Positions 11,623 to 23,128 are shown, counted from the first letter of the stretch. The stretch is DNA of 60,000 nucleotides from Chondrilla cf. caribensis (GCA_964020155.1 OZ026567.1:3654850-3714849), one strand, 5' to 3'. Made by a program: numbers and translations. The notes: a model not told the origin generated them from the letters alone.

Positions 11623-12059
11623 TTTGTTTATGTTTTTATTGAATCAATAGTATATTTATAATAATGTTATGTACTTTTTAGTAAATTGACACATTTTGTC
11701 TTTGTAGATGCCAATAACATCCTATTTCTCAAGTATGAAGACATGAAGAAGGACCTTCACCAAGCCATTGAGACCATAGCATCCTTCATCAGATACAAGC
11801 TTGAACTACAAATGGTGGACTCCATAGCTGAGCAGTGTACCTTCCAATCCATGAAGGAGAATCCATTGGTTAACTATTCGTGGTTTGTTGACTTGTTTCC
11901 AATCAAAATAGCTAATTTCATCCGTAAAGGAATTGTCGGAGATTGGAAGAACTACTTTACAGAAGATCAGAATAGAAGATTCAATGAAGAATATGCCAAG
12001 AGAATGAGTGGAACTCTTTTAGATTTTGAATTTGCTTTGAAACTTGATTCAACTTGAAT

Positions 12060-12357
12060 TTACGGTGTGTACGTAATGATTACTAATTCTTTTCGCTATA
12101 TATCACGTCGTTGTAGGCTACTGACAGTAAGCGGATTGAAATTTTTGGTAAAATGGCGCTTAGTGGTCGGTCTGGCTAGCCATACACATGACGTCATTTC
12201 CTCTCGCGTCCTGCATCATGCTCTTGGTTGAGGCACTCACGTTCGGAAGCCTGACGCTTTATAAAAATTAAATTATTGCGGGCAAGTGTATATAAAAGAC
12301 GGATAGGAGAGCCAAGCATATCGATTACTGGCTATAGTCCCTTTGAGTTTAGCAGTC
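12060..12357 (+). promoter_or_regulatory. promoter region of sulfotransferase copy 2
   Basis: The segment holds a perfect CRE palindrome TGACGTCA (12189-12196) followed at once by an ETS-like TTTCCTC. An upstream AAAATGGCGC and a downstream CACTCACGTTCGGAAGCC block are also present. A TATAAAAG lies about 65 bp before the ATG. The same order recurs before copies 3 and 4. The TATA-like box is best in this copy. Confidence 0.55.
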
Positions 12358-13988
12358 ATGTCTGAAGAAGGTTTACCTTTCAATCTTCACTATGTTAACG
12401 GAGTTCCTTTAGAACCCATGATCGATCAGAAGAGGATGGACGAGTTGAAAGACTGGACGCTTCTTCCCGATGACGTTTACGTTGTGACCTATCCCAAATC
12501 AGGTACAACGTGGGTTCAACAGATTCTTAAGCTGATCAAAAGCAACGGAGTTGATGATGGCGTTACTGTACACTTAGCCATGCCTTGGCTAGAGATGATG
12601 GGGCCAGAAAAATGCAAGGTACGGAATTAATGGTGTGTGTCTGCATCCCTAAATGAAAAAAATGATAGAAAAAGAGTGTGAGGTGTCTACAAAAAGGAGT
12701 AAAGTATACAAAAATCTACAATAGAACATACAAGTTAGGTACATGTGGCTGGAATACTGTATATAGGTAGGTAATTGGAGTGAACGTAACTCAGTCTGTA
12801 TATTGGAATATAGCAGTGCCAACATCAAGAGCAGGCAGTGTACTGCATCTATGCAGTTCCTCCTGTTGATTTTGGGATTGTTATATGGCATACAATACAC
12901 ACCAGTTTAAATATGAGCTATTTGCAGCAGCCTCTAAAAATGCACCTTTCAGATACTTGTGAATGTTTGAAACTTCCTTGTTGGGGACATTTGCTTGACG
13001 TCATTTTTCAGCATTATAGAGGGTGCTATCACGCATATATAATATTATATATATATATAATGGTGGCTTTACCTTATATACTGCCAGATGTTCCTAATAT
13101 ATTGTCATCAAATTGAATGTTCTTCACTTGCCTTCATCCTATAGGCCCTACCATCACCTCGATATCTCAAGAGCCACACCAGCTATGACATGATGCCCGG
13201 AGGAGAACCAGCAAAATCACCTTCAAAGTACATCTATGTTGCTAGGAATCCAAAGGACACGGCTGTTTCTTACTACCATCACAAGTTGAGTCTAAAACCT
13301 TACGGATTCAGTGGTTCATGGGACTACTTCTTTGAGCAATATTTGATTGGAAGAGTATCTCATGGGTCTTGGTTTGACCATGTACTGGGATGGTGGAAGC
13401 ACAGAGGTGAGTGTGTATGAGTGTGATGTATGTACTGGACTGAGTTTAAAGTGTTGCATCCTTAGGCAATGTGAAGATGGGATGGTATTTTGGGAACCCG
13501 TGAAAATTATTGGCGAATTGCAAGTTCTTGTAACTTTACAATAATTTAAAACGCTCTTTGTAGAAAGAGTGTAATATTGTAGTTGCACATTTGTCATCCC
13601 CTTTCATTTATATTATTATTATATCTATTTTTCCGGATCTTCAGATGCCGATAACATCCTTTTTCTCAAATATGAAGACATGAAGAAGGACCTTCACCAA
13701 GCCATTGAGACTATAGCATCCTTTATCGGATACAAGCTTGAACCACAAGTGGTGGAGTCCATAGCTGAGCAGTGTACCTTCCAATCCATGCAGAAAACCT
13801 TTGCGCCTCAATTTAAAGAGGGTGCAACTGACTCTGGGTGGTTGAAAAAGGAAAGCGACTGGTCATTCTACCGTAAGGGGCAGGTTGGAGATTGGAAGAA
13901 CTACTTTACTGAAGATCAGAATAGAAGATTCGATGAAGAATATGCCAAGAGAATGAGTGGAAGTGGTTTAGATTTTGAATTTGCTTGA
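12358..13988 (+). CDS. cytosolic sulfotransferase copy 2, intact
   Basis: Exons 12358-12618, 13145-13406 and 13645-13988 join in frame to 288 codons plus stop, the usual length of cytosolic SULTs. These enzymes move a sulfonate from PAPS to hydroxyl or amine groups of small molecules. Residues 45-52 are YPKSGTTW, the 5'-phosphosulfate loop with Lys47. His98 in LKSHT is the expected catalytic base. YVARNPKDTAVS (118-129) supplies the Arg and Ser of the 3'-phosphate site. RKGQVGDWK in exon 3 is the RKGxxGDWK signature. No signal peptide or membrane segment is present, so the protein is cytosolic. The acceptor substrate cannot be read from sequence. The start is the ATG of MSEEGLPF, shared by copies 2-5. 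Confidence 0.88.
12803..12890. repeat. hairpin repeat in sulfotransferase intron 1
   Basis: GGAATATAGCAGTGCCAACA and GATTTTGGGATTGTTATA form imperfect inverted arms about 25-30 nt long. Copies 3 (14751-14838) and 4 (18040-18126) carry it at the same place, so it predates their duplication. It resembles the hairpin at 5533-5636. Confidence 0.55.
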
Positions 13989-14019
13989 AAATTGATTCAA
14001 CTTGAATTTACAGTGTTTA

Positions 14020-14289
14020 ATAATTATTAATCCTCTTCGCAATATTATATCACTTAGTTGTAGGCTTCAATTGGATTGAAATTTTTGTAAAATGGCGCTT
14101 AGTGGGCAGGCCAGACTACAAATAAATACAAATAAATAAATACAATAAATGAATGCACATGACGTCACTTCCTCTCGCTTCTTGCATCATTGCTTTTGGC
14201 ACTCACGTTCGGAAGCCTGACGATTTGTAAAATTATTGGGGAGCGTTCAGCACATTACTAGGTCTATAGTCCCTTTGAGTTTAGCAGTC
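14020..14289 (+). promoter_or_regulatory. promoter region of sulfotransferase copy 3
   Basis: It has the same layout as before copy 2: AAAATGGCGC, TGACGTCA at 14160-14167 followed by CTTCCTC, then the CACTCACGTTCGGAAGCC block. The TATA-like element is weaker here (TGTAAAATT). A short AAATAAATA tract was inserted before the CRE. Confidence 0.5.
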
Positions 14290-17200
14290 ATGTCTGAAGA
14301 AGGTTTACCTTTCAATCTTCACTATGTTAACGGAGTTCCTTTCGAACCCATGATCGATCAGAAGAGGATGGACGAGTTAAAGGACTGGACGCTTCTTCCC
14401 GATGACGTTTATGTTGTGACCTATCCTAAATCAGGTACAACGTGGGCTCAACAGATTCTTAAGCTGATCAAAAGCAACGGAGTTGAGGATGGTATTACTG
14501 TACACTTAGCCATGCCTTGGCTAGAGCTGATGGGGCCAGAAAAATGCAAGGTACGGAATCAATAGTGTGTGTCTGCTGTTCTAAATGAACTGAATAAAAA
14601 ATGATAGAAAAGAGTGTGGAGTGACGTCTACAAAAAGGAGTAAAGTATACAAACAATGTACAATAGAACATATTACAAGTTAGGTACATGTGGCTGGAGT
14701 ACTGTATATAGGTAGGTAGTTGGAGTGAACATAACTTAGTCTATATATTATTGGAATATAGCAGTGCCAACATCAAGAGCAGGCAGTGTACTGCATCTAT
14801 GCAGTTCCTCCTGTTGATTTTGGGATTTTCATGTTGCATAGAATATACACCAGTTGAAATATGAGCTATTTTTGCACCAGCCTCTAAAAATGCACCTTTC
14901 AGATACTTGTGAATGTTTGAAACTTCCTTGTTGGGGACATTTGCCTGACGTCATTTTTCAGCATTATACAGAATGCTATCACGCTCTACGATACACATGT
15001 ACTGTTGTGAATGACCACAAGTAGGGTAAAGGCACTTCTTTTGGGACACCCCTAATTTGAGCTTTTAACGGGAACAGCTCCCGGACAAAACCATCAATCC
15101 AGCTTAAATCATAGTGAGATAACCAGCGACTATTATACATTGCAACAGTAAAGACAGAATGACTGGACGTTCACTTTATGAGAAGATCGAGGCAAATGAA
15201 TATGCCGTCCAGTAAAATTTGTGAAATGAAATTGCTACAACCTCATGTCAAATTATTGCCATGCCACAAATCTATGACAGAGAATCTGCAATAGTGACCG
15301 GACTGCACCTGCCAAGTTCGAGGTCTTCTCTTTAGTCCTGACACAAGTACGAATCCGAAACATGAATCTCGAGTGCAGGCTACTTGCACAATAATAATTG
15401 TGATGTCATTAAATCAATTGAGCCTTTTGATTCCACTATTCCCCGGTGATTCTGAATGACAGCGAACCGCATTTGCCCACGTGTTCCGAATAAGGTCGAG
15501 GGGTGATCATAGGCGATGTTGTTCTGAGCCTTCGTGAAATGCCATGAAGAACGGCCAGACACAATTCGTGTTACTGCCGTGGAAGACTAAGGTTGGTAGT
15601 CCAGTTTTATCCTCCAGTTTCCTCCAAGTTATATTCCTCAGACTATTTATGATAAAAATTTGTAGTGATTATAATTAATCAAAGACTGTTCCAAATTTGG
15701 TGCCTTTATCTTATATACTGCCAGATGTTTTTGATATTATTGTCATCAATGTTCTTTACTTGCCTCCATCCTATAGGCCCTGCCATCACCTCGATATCTC
15801 AAGAGCCACACCAGCTATGACATGATGCCCGGAGGAGAACCAGCAAAATCACCTTCAAAGTACATCTATGTTGCTAGGAATCCAAAAGACACGGCTGTTT
15901 CTTTTTACCATCACAAGTTGAGCTTAACATATTACGGATTCAGTGGTTCATGGGACTACTTCTTTGAGCAATATTTGATTGGAAGAGTATCTCATGGGTC
16001 TTGGTTTGACCATGTACTGGGATGGTGGAAGCACAGAGGTGAGTGTGTATGAGTGTGATGTATGTACTGGACTGAGTTTAAAGTGTTGCATCCTTAGGCA
16101 ATGTGAAGATGGGATGGTATTTTGAGAACCCATGAAAATTATTGGCAAATTGCAAATTCTCGTAACTTCACTATAATTTAAAACATTCTTTGTAGAAAGA
16201 GTGTAATATTGTCAGGCCCGTAGCACTGGACTAAAAACCTCTCCGGCCATTTGAAGATTCAAATTCATTTTAAAAACATGCATGAGGTACCAATTATGTT
16301 AATACGATCAAATGCAGTAGTGTAGTATGTGTTGTAGTGTAATCAGCGCCACTTCCCAAACCATGATGCTTAGAACGCATGACTAACAATTTTCATCTTA
16401 CCAAAAATTTCATTTGGGGTACTTAAACTGAGGTGGACTGTCTGATTTGGAAATTCCCTAATGTCAGGGAGTGCACGTTCTTGCAGAGAATCACTCTTCC
16501 CAGAGCTACTTGGAACTATCTCTGTTTGGGACGTCATAATTAGATGATTGAACAATGATCTAACAATCACACTTACATCACAGTTTCCGGATCAAAAGGT
16601 TATCCTAATTAGTTGCAGAATACAAAATGGCGACGGAGTACGGAATAAATACTGCAAAATGAAAACGCTTTGGGACGATTCAAAATCATTTAGCGGACCA
16701 TGTAAGTATTTTAAATAATCACTGAATGGGAACCATTATTTAAAATGGTAAGCTCAATATACTAGAGGAATAGGGCCTGAACAAATGATTATTGCCACTT
16801 TTGCTGAGGCACCTATCACAAAAACCGGTCCGGCCATGGCCTGACCGGCCGGACTATGTGCTACGGCCCTGATTGTAGTTGCACATAATATTATGTCATC
16901 CCCTTTCATCTGTATTAAATTATTATATCTATTTTTCCGGATCTTTAGATGCCGATAACATCCTTTTTCTCAAATATGAAGACATGAAGAAGGACCTTCA
17001 CCAAGCCATTGAGACTATAGCGTCCTTCATCGGATACAAGCTTGAACCACAAGTGGTGAACTCCATAGCTGAGCAGTCTACCTTCCAATCCATGCAAAAA
17101 ACCTTTGCGCCTCATTTTAAAGAGGCTGCAACTGACTCTGGGTGGTTGAAGAAGGAAAGTGACTGGTCATTCTACCGTAAGGGGCAGGTTGGAGATTGGA

Positions 17201-17292
17201 AGAACTACTTTACTGAAGATCAGAATAGAAGATTCGATGAAGAATATGCCAAGAGAATGAGTGGAAGTGGTTTAGATTTTGAATTTGCTTGA
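14290..17292 (+). CDS. cytosolic sulfotransferase copy 3, intact
   Basis: Exons 14290-14550, 15777-16038 and 16949-17292 join in frame to 288 codons. All motifs seen in copy 2 are kept: YPKSGTTW, LKSHT, YVARNPKDTAVS and RKGQVGDWK. It differs from copy 2 mainly at the exon 2 loop after AVS (FYHHKLSLTYYGF here, YYHHKLSLKPYGF there). That loop lies near the substrate pocket in known SULTs, so specificity might differ (inference). The gene is longer than copy 2 because both introns carry insertions: about 700 bp in intron 1, shared with copy 4, and a hAT-like MITE in intron 2 that is private to this copy. Confidence 0.88.
14985..15690. repeat. inserted segment in intron 1, shared by copies 3 and 4
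   Basis: It is absent from copy 2, where the flanks TATCACGC and TGGTG...CTTTA are almost adjacent. A near-identical copy lies at about 18266-18980. It includes a minus-strand 60-codon open frame (15562-15380) kept in both copies. I recognise no domain in it, and I found no terminal repeats or target duplication. It may be a fragment of an unknown transposon. Confidence 0.5.
16213..16871. mobile_element. hAT-like MITE with 5-bp target duplication, 659 bp
   Basis: Terminal inverted repeats are CAGGCCCGTAGCAC on the left and CAGGGCCGTAGCAC on the right (reverse strand), 13 of 14 matching. The flanks are ATTGT at 16208-16212 and again at 16872-16876. Copies 2 and 4 keep the empty site (AATATTGTAGTTGCAC), which confirms the borders. 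The TIR resembles hAT ends (CAGGGSCGTAGC). The usual hAT duplication is 8 bp; a 5-bp one fits the hAT5-like branch. No transposase frame was seen. Confidence 0.8.
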
Positions 17293-17309
17293 AAATTGAT
17301 TGAACTTGA

Positions 17310-17585
17310 ATTTACTGTGTGTATTAATTATTAATCCTCTTTGCAATATTATATCGCGTCGTTGTGGGCTTTAATAATAATTGTTGAATTAGAATTTTTG
17401 TAAAATGGCGCTCAGTGGTCGGTCTAGCAGGCCAGACTAGCCATACACATGACGTCATTTCCTCTCGCTTCTTGCATCATTGATATTGGCACTCACGTTC
17501 GGAAGCCTGACGCTTTTTAAAATTATTGCGGGCAAGTGTAGGAGCGTCCAGTACATCGATTATAGTCCCTTTGAGTTTAGCAGTC
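17310..17585 (+). promoter_or_regulatory. promoter region of sulfotransferase copy 4
   Basis: The AAAATGGCGC, TGACGTCA (17450-17457) plus TTTCCTC, and CACTCACGTTCGGAAGCC modules lie in the same order and spacing as before copies 2 and 3. TTTTTAAAATT replaces the TATA-like box. Confidence 0.5.
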
Positions 17586-19913
17586 ATGTCTGAAGAAGGT
17601 TTACCTTTCAATCTTCACTATGTTAATGGAGTTCCTTTCGAACCCATGATCGATCAGAAGAGGATGGACGAGTTAAAAGACTGGACGCTTCTCCCCGATG
17701 ACGTCTACGTTGTGACCTATCCCAAATCAGGTACAACGTGGGCTCAACAGATTCTTAAGCTGATCAAAAGCAACGGAGTTGAGGATGGCGTTACTGTACA
17801 CTTAACCATGCCTTGCTAGAGCTGATAGGGCCAGAAAAATGCAAGGTACGGAATCAATAGTGTGTGTCTGCATCCCTTAATGAACTGAATATAAAATTAT
17901 AGAAAAGAGTGTGGGGTGACGTCTACAAAAATGAGTAAAGTATACACAAAATGTACAATAGAATGTGCAAGTTAGGTACATGTGGCTGGAGTACTGTATA
18001 TAGGTAGGTAGTTGGAGTGAACGTAACTTAGTCTATATATTGGAATATAGCAATCCCAACATCAAGAGCAGGCAGTGTACTGCATCTATGCAGTTCCTCC
18101 TGTTGATTTTGGGATTTTTATGTTGCATAGAATATACACCAGTTGAAATATTAGCTGTTTGCAACAGCCTCTAAAAATGCACCTTTCAGATCCTTTTGAA
18201 TGTTTGAAACTTCCTTGTTGGAGACATATGCCTGACGTCATCTTTCAGCATTATACAGAATGCTATCACGCTCTACGATACACATGTACTGTTGTGAATG
18301 ACCACTAGTAGGGTAAAGGCACTTCTTTTGGGACACCCCTAATTTGAGCTTTTAACGGGAACAGCTCCCGGACAAAACCATCAATCCAGCTTAAATCATA
18401 GTGAGATAACCAGTGACTATTATACATTGCAACAGTAAAGACAGAATGGCTGGACGTTCACTTTATGAGAAGATCGAGGCAAATGAATATGCCGTCCAGT
18501 AAAATTTGTGAAATGAAATTGCTGCAACCTCATGTCAAATTATTGCCATGCCACAAATCTATGACAGAGAATCTGCAATAGTGACCGGACTGCACCTGCC
18601 AAGTTTGAGGTCTTCTCTTTAGTCCTGACACAAGTACGAATCCGAAACATGAATCTCGAGTGCAGGCTACTTGCACAATAATAATTGTGATGTCATTAAA
18701 TCAATTGAGCCTTTTGATTCCACTATTCCCCGGTGATTCTGAATGACAGCGAACCGCATTTGCCCACGTGTTCCGAATAAGGTCAAGGGGTGATCATAGG
18801 CGATGTTGTTCTGAGCCTTCGTGAAATGCCACAAAGAACGGCCAGGCACTGTGTTACTGCCGTGGAAGACTAAGGTTGGTAGTCGAGTTTTATCCTCCAG
18901 TTTCCTCCAAGTTATAATCCTCAGACTATTTATAATAAAAATTTGTAGTGATTGTAATTAATCAAAGACTGTTCCAAATTTGGTGCCTTTATCTTATATA
19001 CTGCCAGATGTTCTTGATATTATTATCATCAATGTTCTTTACTTGCCTCCATCCTGTAGGCCCTACCATCACCTCGATATCTCAAGAGCCACACCAGCTA
19101 TGACATGATGCCCGGAGGAGAACCAGCAAAATCACCTTCAAAGTACATCTATGTTGCTAGGAATCCAAAAGACACAGCTGTTTCTTTTTACCATCACAAG
19201 TTGAGCTTAACATATTACGGATTCAATGGTTCATGGGACTACTTCTTTGAGCAATATTTGATTGGAAGAGTATCTCATGGATCTTGGTTTGACCATGTAC
19301 TGGGATGGTGGAAGCACAGAGGTGAGTGTGTATGAGTGTGATGTATGTACTGGACTGAGTTTAAAGTGTTGTATCCATAGGCAATGTGAAGATGGGATGG
19401 TATTTTGAGAACCCGTGAAAATTATCAGCGAATTGCAAGTTCTCGTAACTTCACTCTTAATAATATAAAACATTCTTTGTAGAAAAGTGTAATATTGTAG
19501 TTGCACATAATATTATGTCTTCCTCTTCATCTGTATTAAATTATTCTATCTATTTTTCCGGATCTTTAGATGCCGATAACATCCTTTTTCTCAAATATGA
19601 AGACATGAAGAAGGACCTTCACCAAGCCATTGAGACTATAGCATCCTTCATCGGATACAAGCTTGAACCACAAGTGGTGGACTCCATAGCTGAGCAGTGT
19701 ACCTTCCAATCCATGCAAAAAACCTTTGCGCCTCATTTTAAAGAGGCTGCAACTGACTCTGGGTGGTTGAAAAAGGAAAGCGACTGGTCATTCTACCGTA
19801 AGGGGCAGGTTGGAGATTGGAAGAACTACTTTACTGAAGACCAGAATAGAAGATTCGATGAAGAATATGCCAAGAGAATGAGTGGAAGTGGATTAGATTT
19901 TGAATTTGCTTAA
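17586..19913 (+). pseudogene. cytosolic sulfotransferase copy 4, one-base frameshift
   Basis: Exons are 17586-17845, 19060-19321 and 19570-19913. Exon 1 is 260 instead of 261 bp. Where copy 3 has CCTTGGCTAGAG this copy has CCTTGCTAGAG (about 17814), giving a stop after TMPC. Everything else is intact and nearly identical to copy 3, including YPKSGTTW, YVARNPKDTAVS and RKGQVGDWK. It is therefore either a very young pseudogene or an intact gene with a one-base sequencing error. Adding the base would give 288 codons. Confidence 0.7.
18266..18980. repeat. second copy of the intron 1 inserted segment
   Basis: Nearly identical to 14985-15690, including the minus-strand 60-codon frame (18849-18667). 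It shows that copies 3 and 4 arose from one another after the insertion. Confidence 0.5.
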
Positions 19914-20587
19914 AATCAAACTTATTTTTAATTTTATGTTTAACAGGATATAGTATGTATTAAAAAGTATAATAAATAGTTTACAGCCAATACAAGGAGT
20001 GTCAATGAATTATATTATGATTAATATTATTGGATTATTACAGACTAAAATTTATTGAAGGATTTATCAATTGTTAAAATTCTCAATATGTGTATATCAC
20101 ATACACTGTAAGTTACCCATCATGGGAGAGAATAGGAAAAAAAAACATTAAGCGCCTTCTAGTGTAGCTCATGACGGAGGAGGGGGAAGGTATGGTGTCA
20201 AGCTGACATTTTTGGTTCACACATGCATAGTGCTTAGAATAGAAGCTAATTTCTGATTCCTCATCTCTGTACAAGACCTGTATCCCTAGCTACATTCAGA
20301 GGTGCTCAAAATTCTTCCATGTGTGTAAGAGAATGGGGGGGGCATTAAGAACCTTCTGGCATAGCTCATGGCAGATTCAGTGTTGATCACTTGCAGCACA
20401 ATTTTAATTAATTAATTAATTTTAATTTCAATTTCAATTATTGCTTTAAAGCAATAATTACTAGCAATCAACGGCGTTTTGTACCAGGCCCTTTCCAGCT
20501 TCCGGAAAGGGAAACGATCAGGAAAAGGGACTAGCCATGTGAGACTGTAAGTACTCAGTGTATCTGATTTTCAAGTTTAGAGATATG
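19914..20587. other. 3' flank of copy 4 and spacer
   Basis: AATAAA at 19971-19976, 58 bp past the stop, is a likely polyadenylation signal for copy 4. A perfect 24-bp palindrome (20436-20459; half-site AATTATTGCTTT) follows an ATTAATTAAT tract. No exon was seen. The CRE-type promoter module of copies 2-4 is not present before copy 5. Confidence 0.5.
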
Positions 20588-21633
20588 ATGTCTGAAGAAG
20601 GTTTGTCTTTCAATCTTCACTATGTCAACGGGGTTTCTTTCAAACCCATGATCAAATAGAAAACAATGGACAAGTTGAAGGACTGGACACATCTTCCGGA
20701 TGACGTCTACATTGTTACCTATCCCAAAGCTGGTACATCTTGGATTCAGCAGATTGTTAAGGTGATCAGGAACAAAGGAGTTGATGATGGTACTTTGTGC
20801 CTTGGCTAGAGATAGCAGGGCCAGAACTAGAAGACTATAGTGCAAGGTATATAGTGAGCTCGTCGAGTGTATGTGTGACAGGGCCCTTTTGATCTGCCAT
20901 TTTTTTCAGTGATGTCATATGAAATACAAAGCGAACCTAAAGTTAACAATGACGTAATATTTGGACTGAAGTGCTCCATACACTTGTGATTTGTCATAGA
21001 TCTTATATAGATCGGATTACATAGGGTATAAGGATTTGTTCAGACCACATATTATAATATATATATTGCATGTTTACGTAGTGACTGTTTTTGAAAATGC
21101 TTCATAATCATTAATTTTATCATAATTTCGTGAATTCACAATGCCAATACCCAAACCTCTATAATCCAGCAACCTGCTAATCCAGCAGCCTGCTAATACA
21201 GCACTATTTCTTATTCTAATTTCAGCATAATAGTCTATAATAAGCCTGCTCAGCCTACTTGACAATCTTTTCCACAATCTGTCTACTCTTAGGTGCCGAT
21301 AACATCCTATTTCTCAAGTATGAAGACATGCAGAAGGACCTTCACCAAGCCATTGAGACTATAGTATCCTTCATCGGATACAAGCTTGAACCACAAGTGG
21401 TGGAGTCCATAGCTGAGCAGTGTACCTTCCAATCCATGAAGGAGAATCCTTCTACTAATTACTCTTCATTGGCCCATCGTCGCAAGGAAAATAGTGAACC
21501 ATTCCTACGCGAAGGAATTGTTGGAGACTGGAAGAGCTACTTCACAGAAGATCAGAGTAGGAGGCTTGACGAAGAATATGCCAAGAGAATGAGTGGTAGT
21601 GGTTTAGATTTTGAATTTGAATTGGAAGTGTAA
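20588..21633 (+). pseudogene. sulfotransferase copy 5, exon 2 deleted
   Basis: Exon 1 (20588-20846) begins MSEEGLSFNLHYVNG. It has TAG in place of CAG in the IDQKRM motif, YPKAGTSW instead of YPKSGTTW, and a frame-breaking deletion after GVDDGT. The sequence then passes straight into DNA matching intron 2 of copy 7, so exon 2 and its flanks are gone. Exon 3 (21293-21633) is open, with SSLAHRRKENSEPF and GDWKSYFTEDQ. The acceptor is TTAG followed by GTGCC rather than ATGCC, which would change the first residue from Asp to Gly. A working enzyme is not possible without exon 2. Confidence 0.8.
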
Positions 21634-22088
21634 TCTTTATCAATGCACCTCAAATCTGCTCCAGGTAGTGTACAGTAACTGACATTTTGTGTACTAGGAT
21701 TTATAGGGTTTTTTTCCAAGTGCCTTTATTATGTACATTTTGACATGTGATTCAAATGAGTTCAATTCATGTGAGACGGATTCAAATTATAAACATTTAG
21801 TAATCATGAAATTTTGAAATTTGAAATACCCATAATAAGGATGTATGTGAATGTAGAGTTATCAAACCACATGAACCATGCAATATCTGAATCAATCAAG
21901 ATTGTGTCACATGATATATATAGATAATAGGATAATAGACTATGATGAGATTTTCTCTCATTAATGTGTAGTGGATGATTGACCGTGACATGAACACAAT
22001 TAGGTACAACTACTATATCACTGGTTTATTAATACATTTTTTTATTTTTATAAATTGTGTTATGATTTACTTTGGTACATCTCTCAGC
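21634..22088. other. AT-rich spacer
   Basis: No gene was seen between the exon 3 of copy 5 and the exon 1 remnant of copy 6. The sequence is AT-rich with no repeat structure I could define. Confidence 0.4.
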
Positions 22089-22158
22089 ACCTTGGCTAGA
22101 GGTAGCAGGGCCAGAGAAGTGTAAGGTATGGAATAGTGAGTGTGTGTGACTGTACACG

Positions 22159-22191
<33 letters not shown>

Positions 22192-22227
22192 TGTGTGTGT
22201 GTGTGTGTGTGTGCGTGTGTGTGCGTG

Positions 22228-22298
<71 letters not shown>

Positions 22299-23128
22299 GG
22301 GAGGCTTTTCTCCAGTGAATACCTACTGCTGTCTTTACCTTTGTGCTGCAGGCCCTACCTTCGCCACGTTTCATCAAGAGCCACACCCCCTACGACATGA
22401 TGCCCGGAGGAGAACCAGCAAAATCACCTTCAAAGTACATCTATGTTGCTAGGAATCCAAAAGACACAGCTGTTTCAATGTTCCATCACAAATGTAACCT
22501 GAATGTGTATGGTTTCAGTGGCTCATGGGACTACTTCTTTGAGCAATATTTGATTGGAAGAGTATCTCATGGGTCATGGTTTGATCATGTGCTGGGATGG
22601 TGGAAGCACAGAGGTGAGTGTAGCGTACATGCGTGATGGTACAAGATAGGGACTGACTGAAGTGTATTTGCTAAGAGGATTATTAATTGGAATAGTGTAT
22701 ACTAGCCAGGATATTCACCAAGCAAGTTGCAGGCTACATAATTAGAACTTATTTTTGGAATCTTTAGATGCCAACAATATTCAATTTCTCAAGTATGAAG
22801 ACATGAAGAAGGACCTTCACCGAGCCATCAAGACTGTAGTGTCCTTCATCGGACACAAGTTTGAACCACAAGTGGTGGAGTCCATGCATGGTTGAGCGGT
22901 GTTCCTTCCAATCCATGAAGGAGAACTATTCATTGACAATAGACATCCAAATTTCTAGTGTGGGTACCTGCTGTTGGGGGAGTGACAGGGGAAAGTGATT
23001 GGTCATTCTGCCGTAATGGGCAGGCAGGAGATTGGAAGAACTACTTCACAGAAGATCAGAATAGAAGAATCGATGAAGAGTATGCCAAGAGAATGAGTGG
23101 AAGTGGCTTGGATTTCGAATTTGTGTGA
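22089..23128 (+). pseudogene. sulfotransferase copy 6, 5'-truncated and frameshifted
   Basis: Only the last about 37 bp of exon 1 remain (22089-22125, ending GPEKCK then GTATGG). Exon 2 (22352-22613) is intact, with LPSPRFIKSHTPYDMMPGG, YVARNPKDTAVS and WWKHR. Exon 3 (22768-23128) starts well (NIQFLKYEDMKKDLH) but a short insertion gives a TGA after VESMHG. The region before SDWSFCRNGQ is scrambled. The end, SGSGLDFEFV, is recognisable. Loss of the PAPS loop exon and the broken exon 3 make it a pseudogene. Confidence 0.8.
22160..22298. repeat. (TG)n microsatellite
   Basis: Almost pure TG tract with a few TGCG steps, in intron 1 of sulfotransferase copy 6, just before the exon 2 acceptor. Confidence 0.95.

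Larger units (their letters stand above)
10221..12057 (+). pseudogene. cytosolic sulfotransferase copy 1, decayed
   Basis: All three exons of the family are recognisable. Exon 1 (10221 to about 10509) has the PAPS-binding YPKSGTTW but a frameshift near 10440 gives an early TAG. Its donor, GTG or GTA in the other copies, reads TTA. Exon 2 (11149 to about 11410) has a TGA where the others have CGA, and a small deletion turns the GWWKHR end into GA-stop. Exon 3 (11708-12057) is open, with DANNILFLKYEDM and GIVGDWKNYFTEDQ. The many lesions make this a pseudogene although the last exon still looks functional. The N-terminus (MVASISSLDNVGG) differs from the MSEEGLPF start of copies 2-5. Confidence 0.8.

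Noticed and set aside
14985..15690. A LINE or DNA transposon in sulfotransferase intron 1
   Set aside because: No reverse transcriptase, transposase, terminal repeats or target duplication could be shown. It is kept only as an undefined insert.
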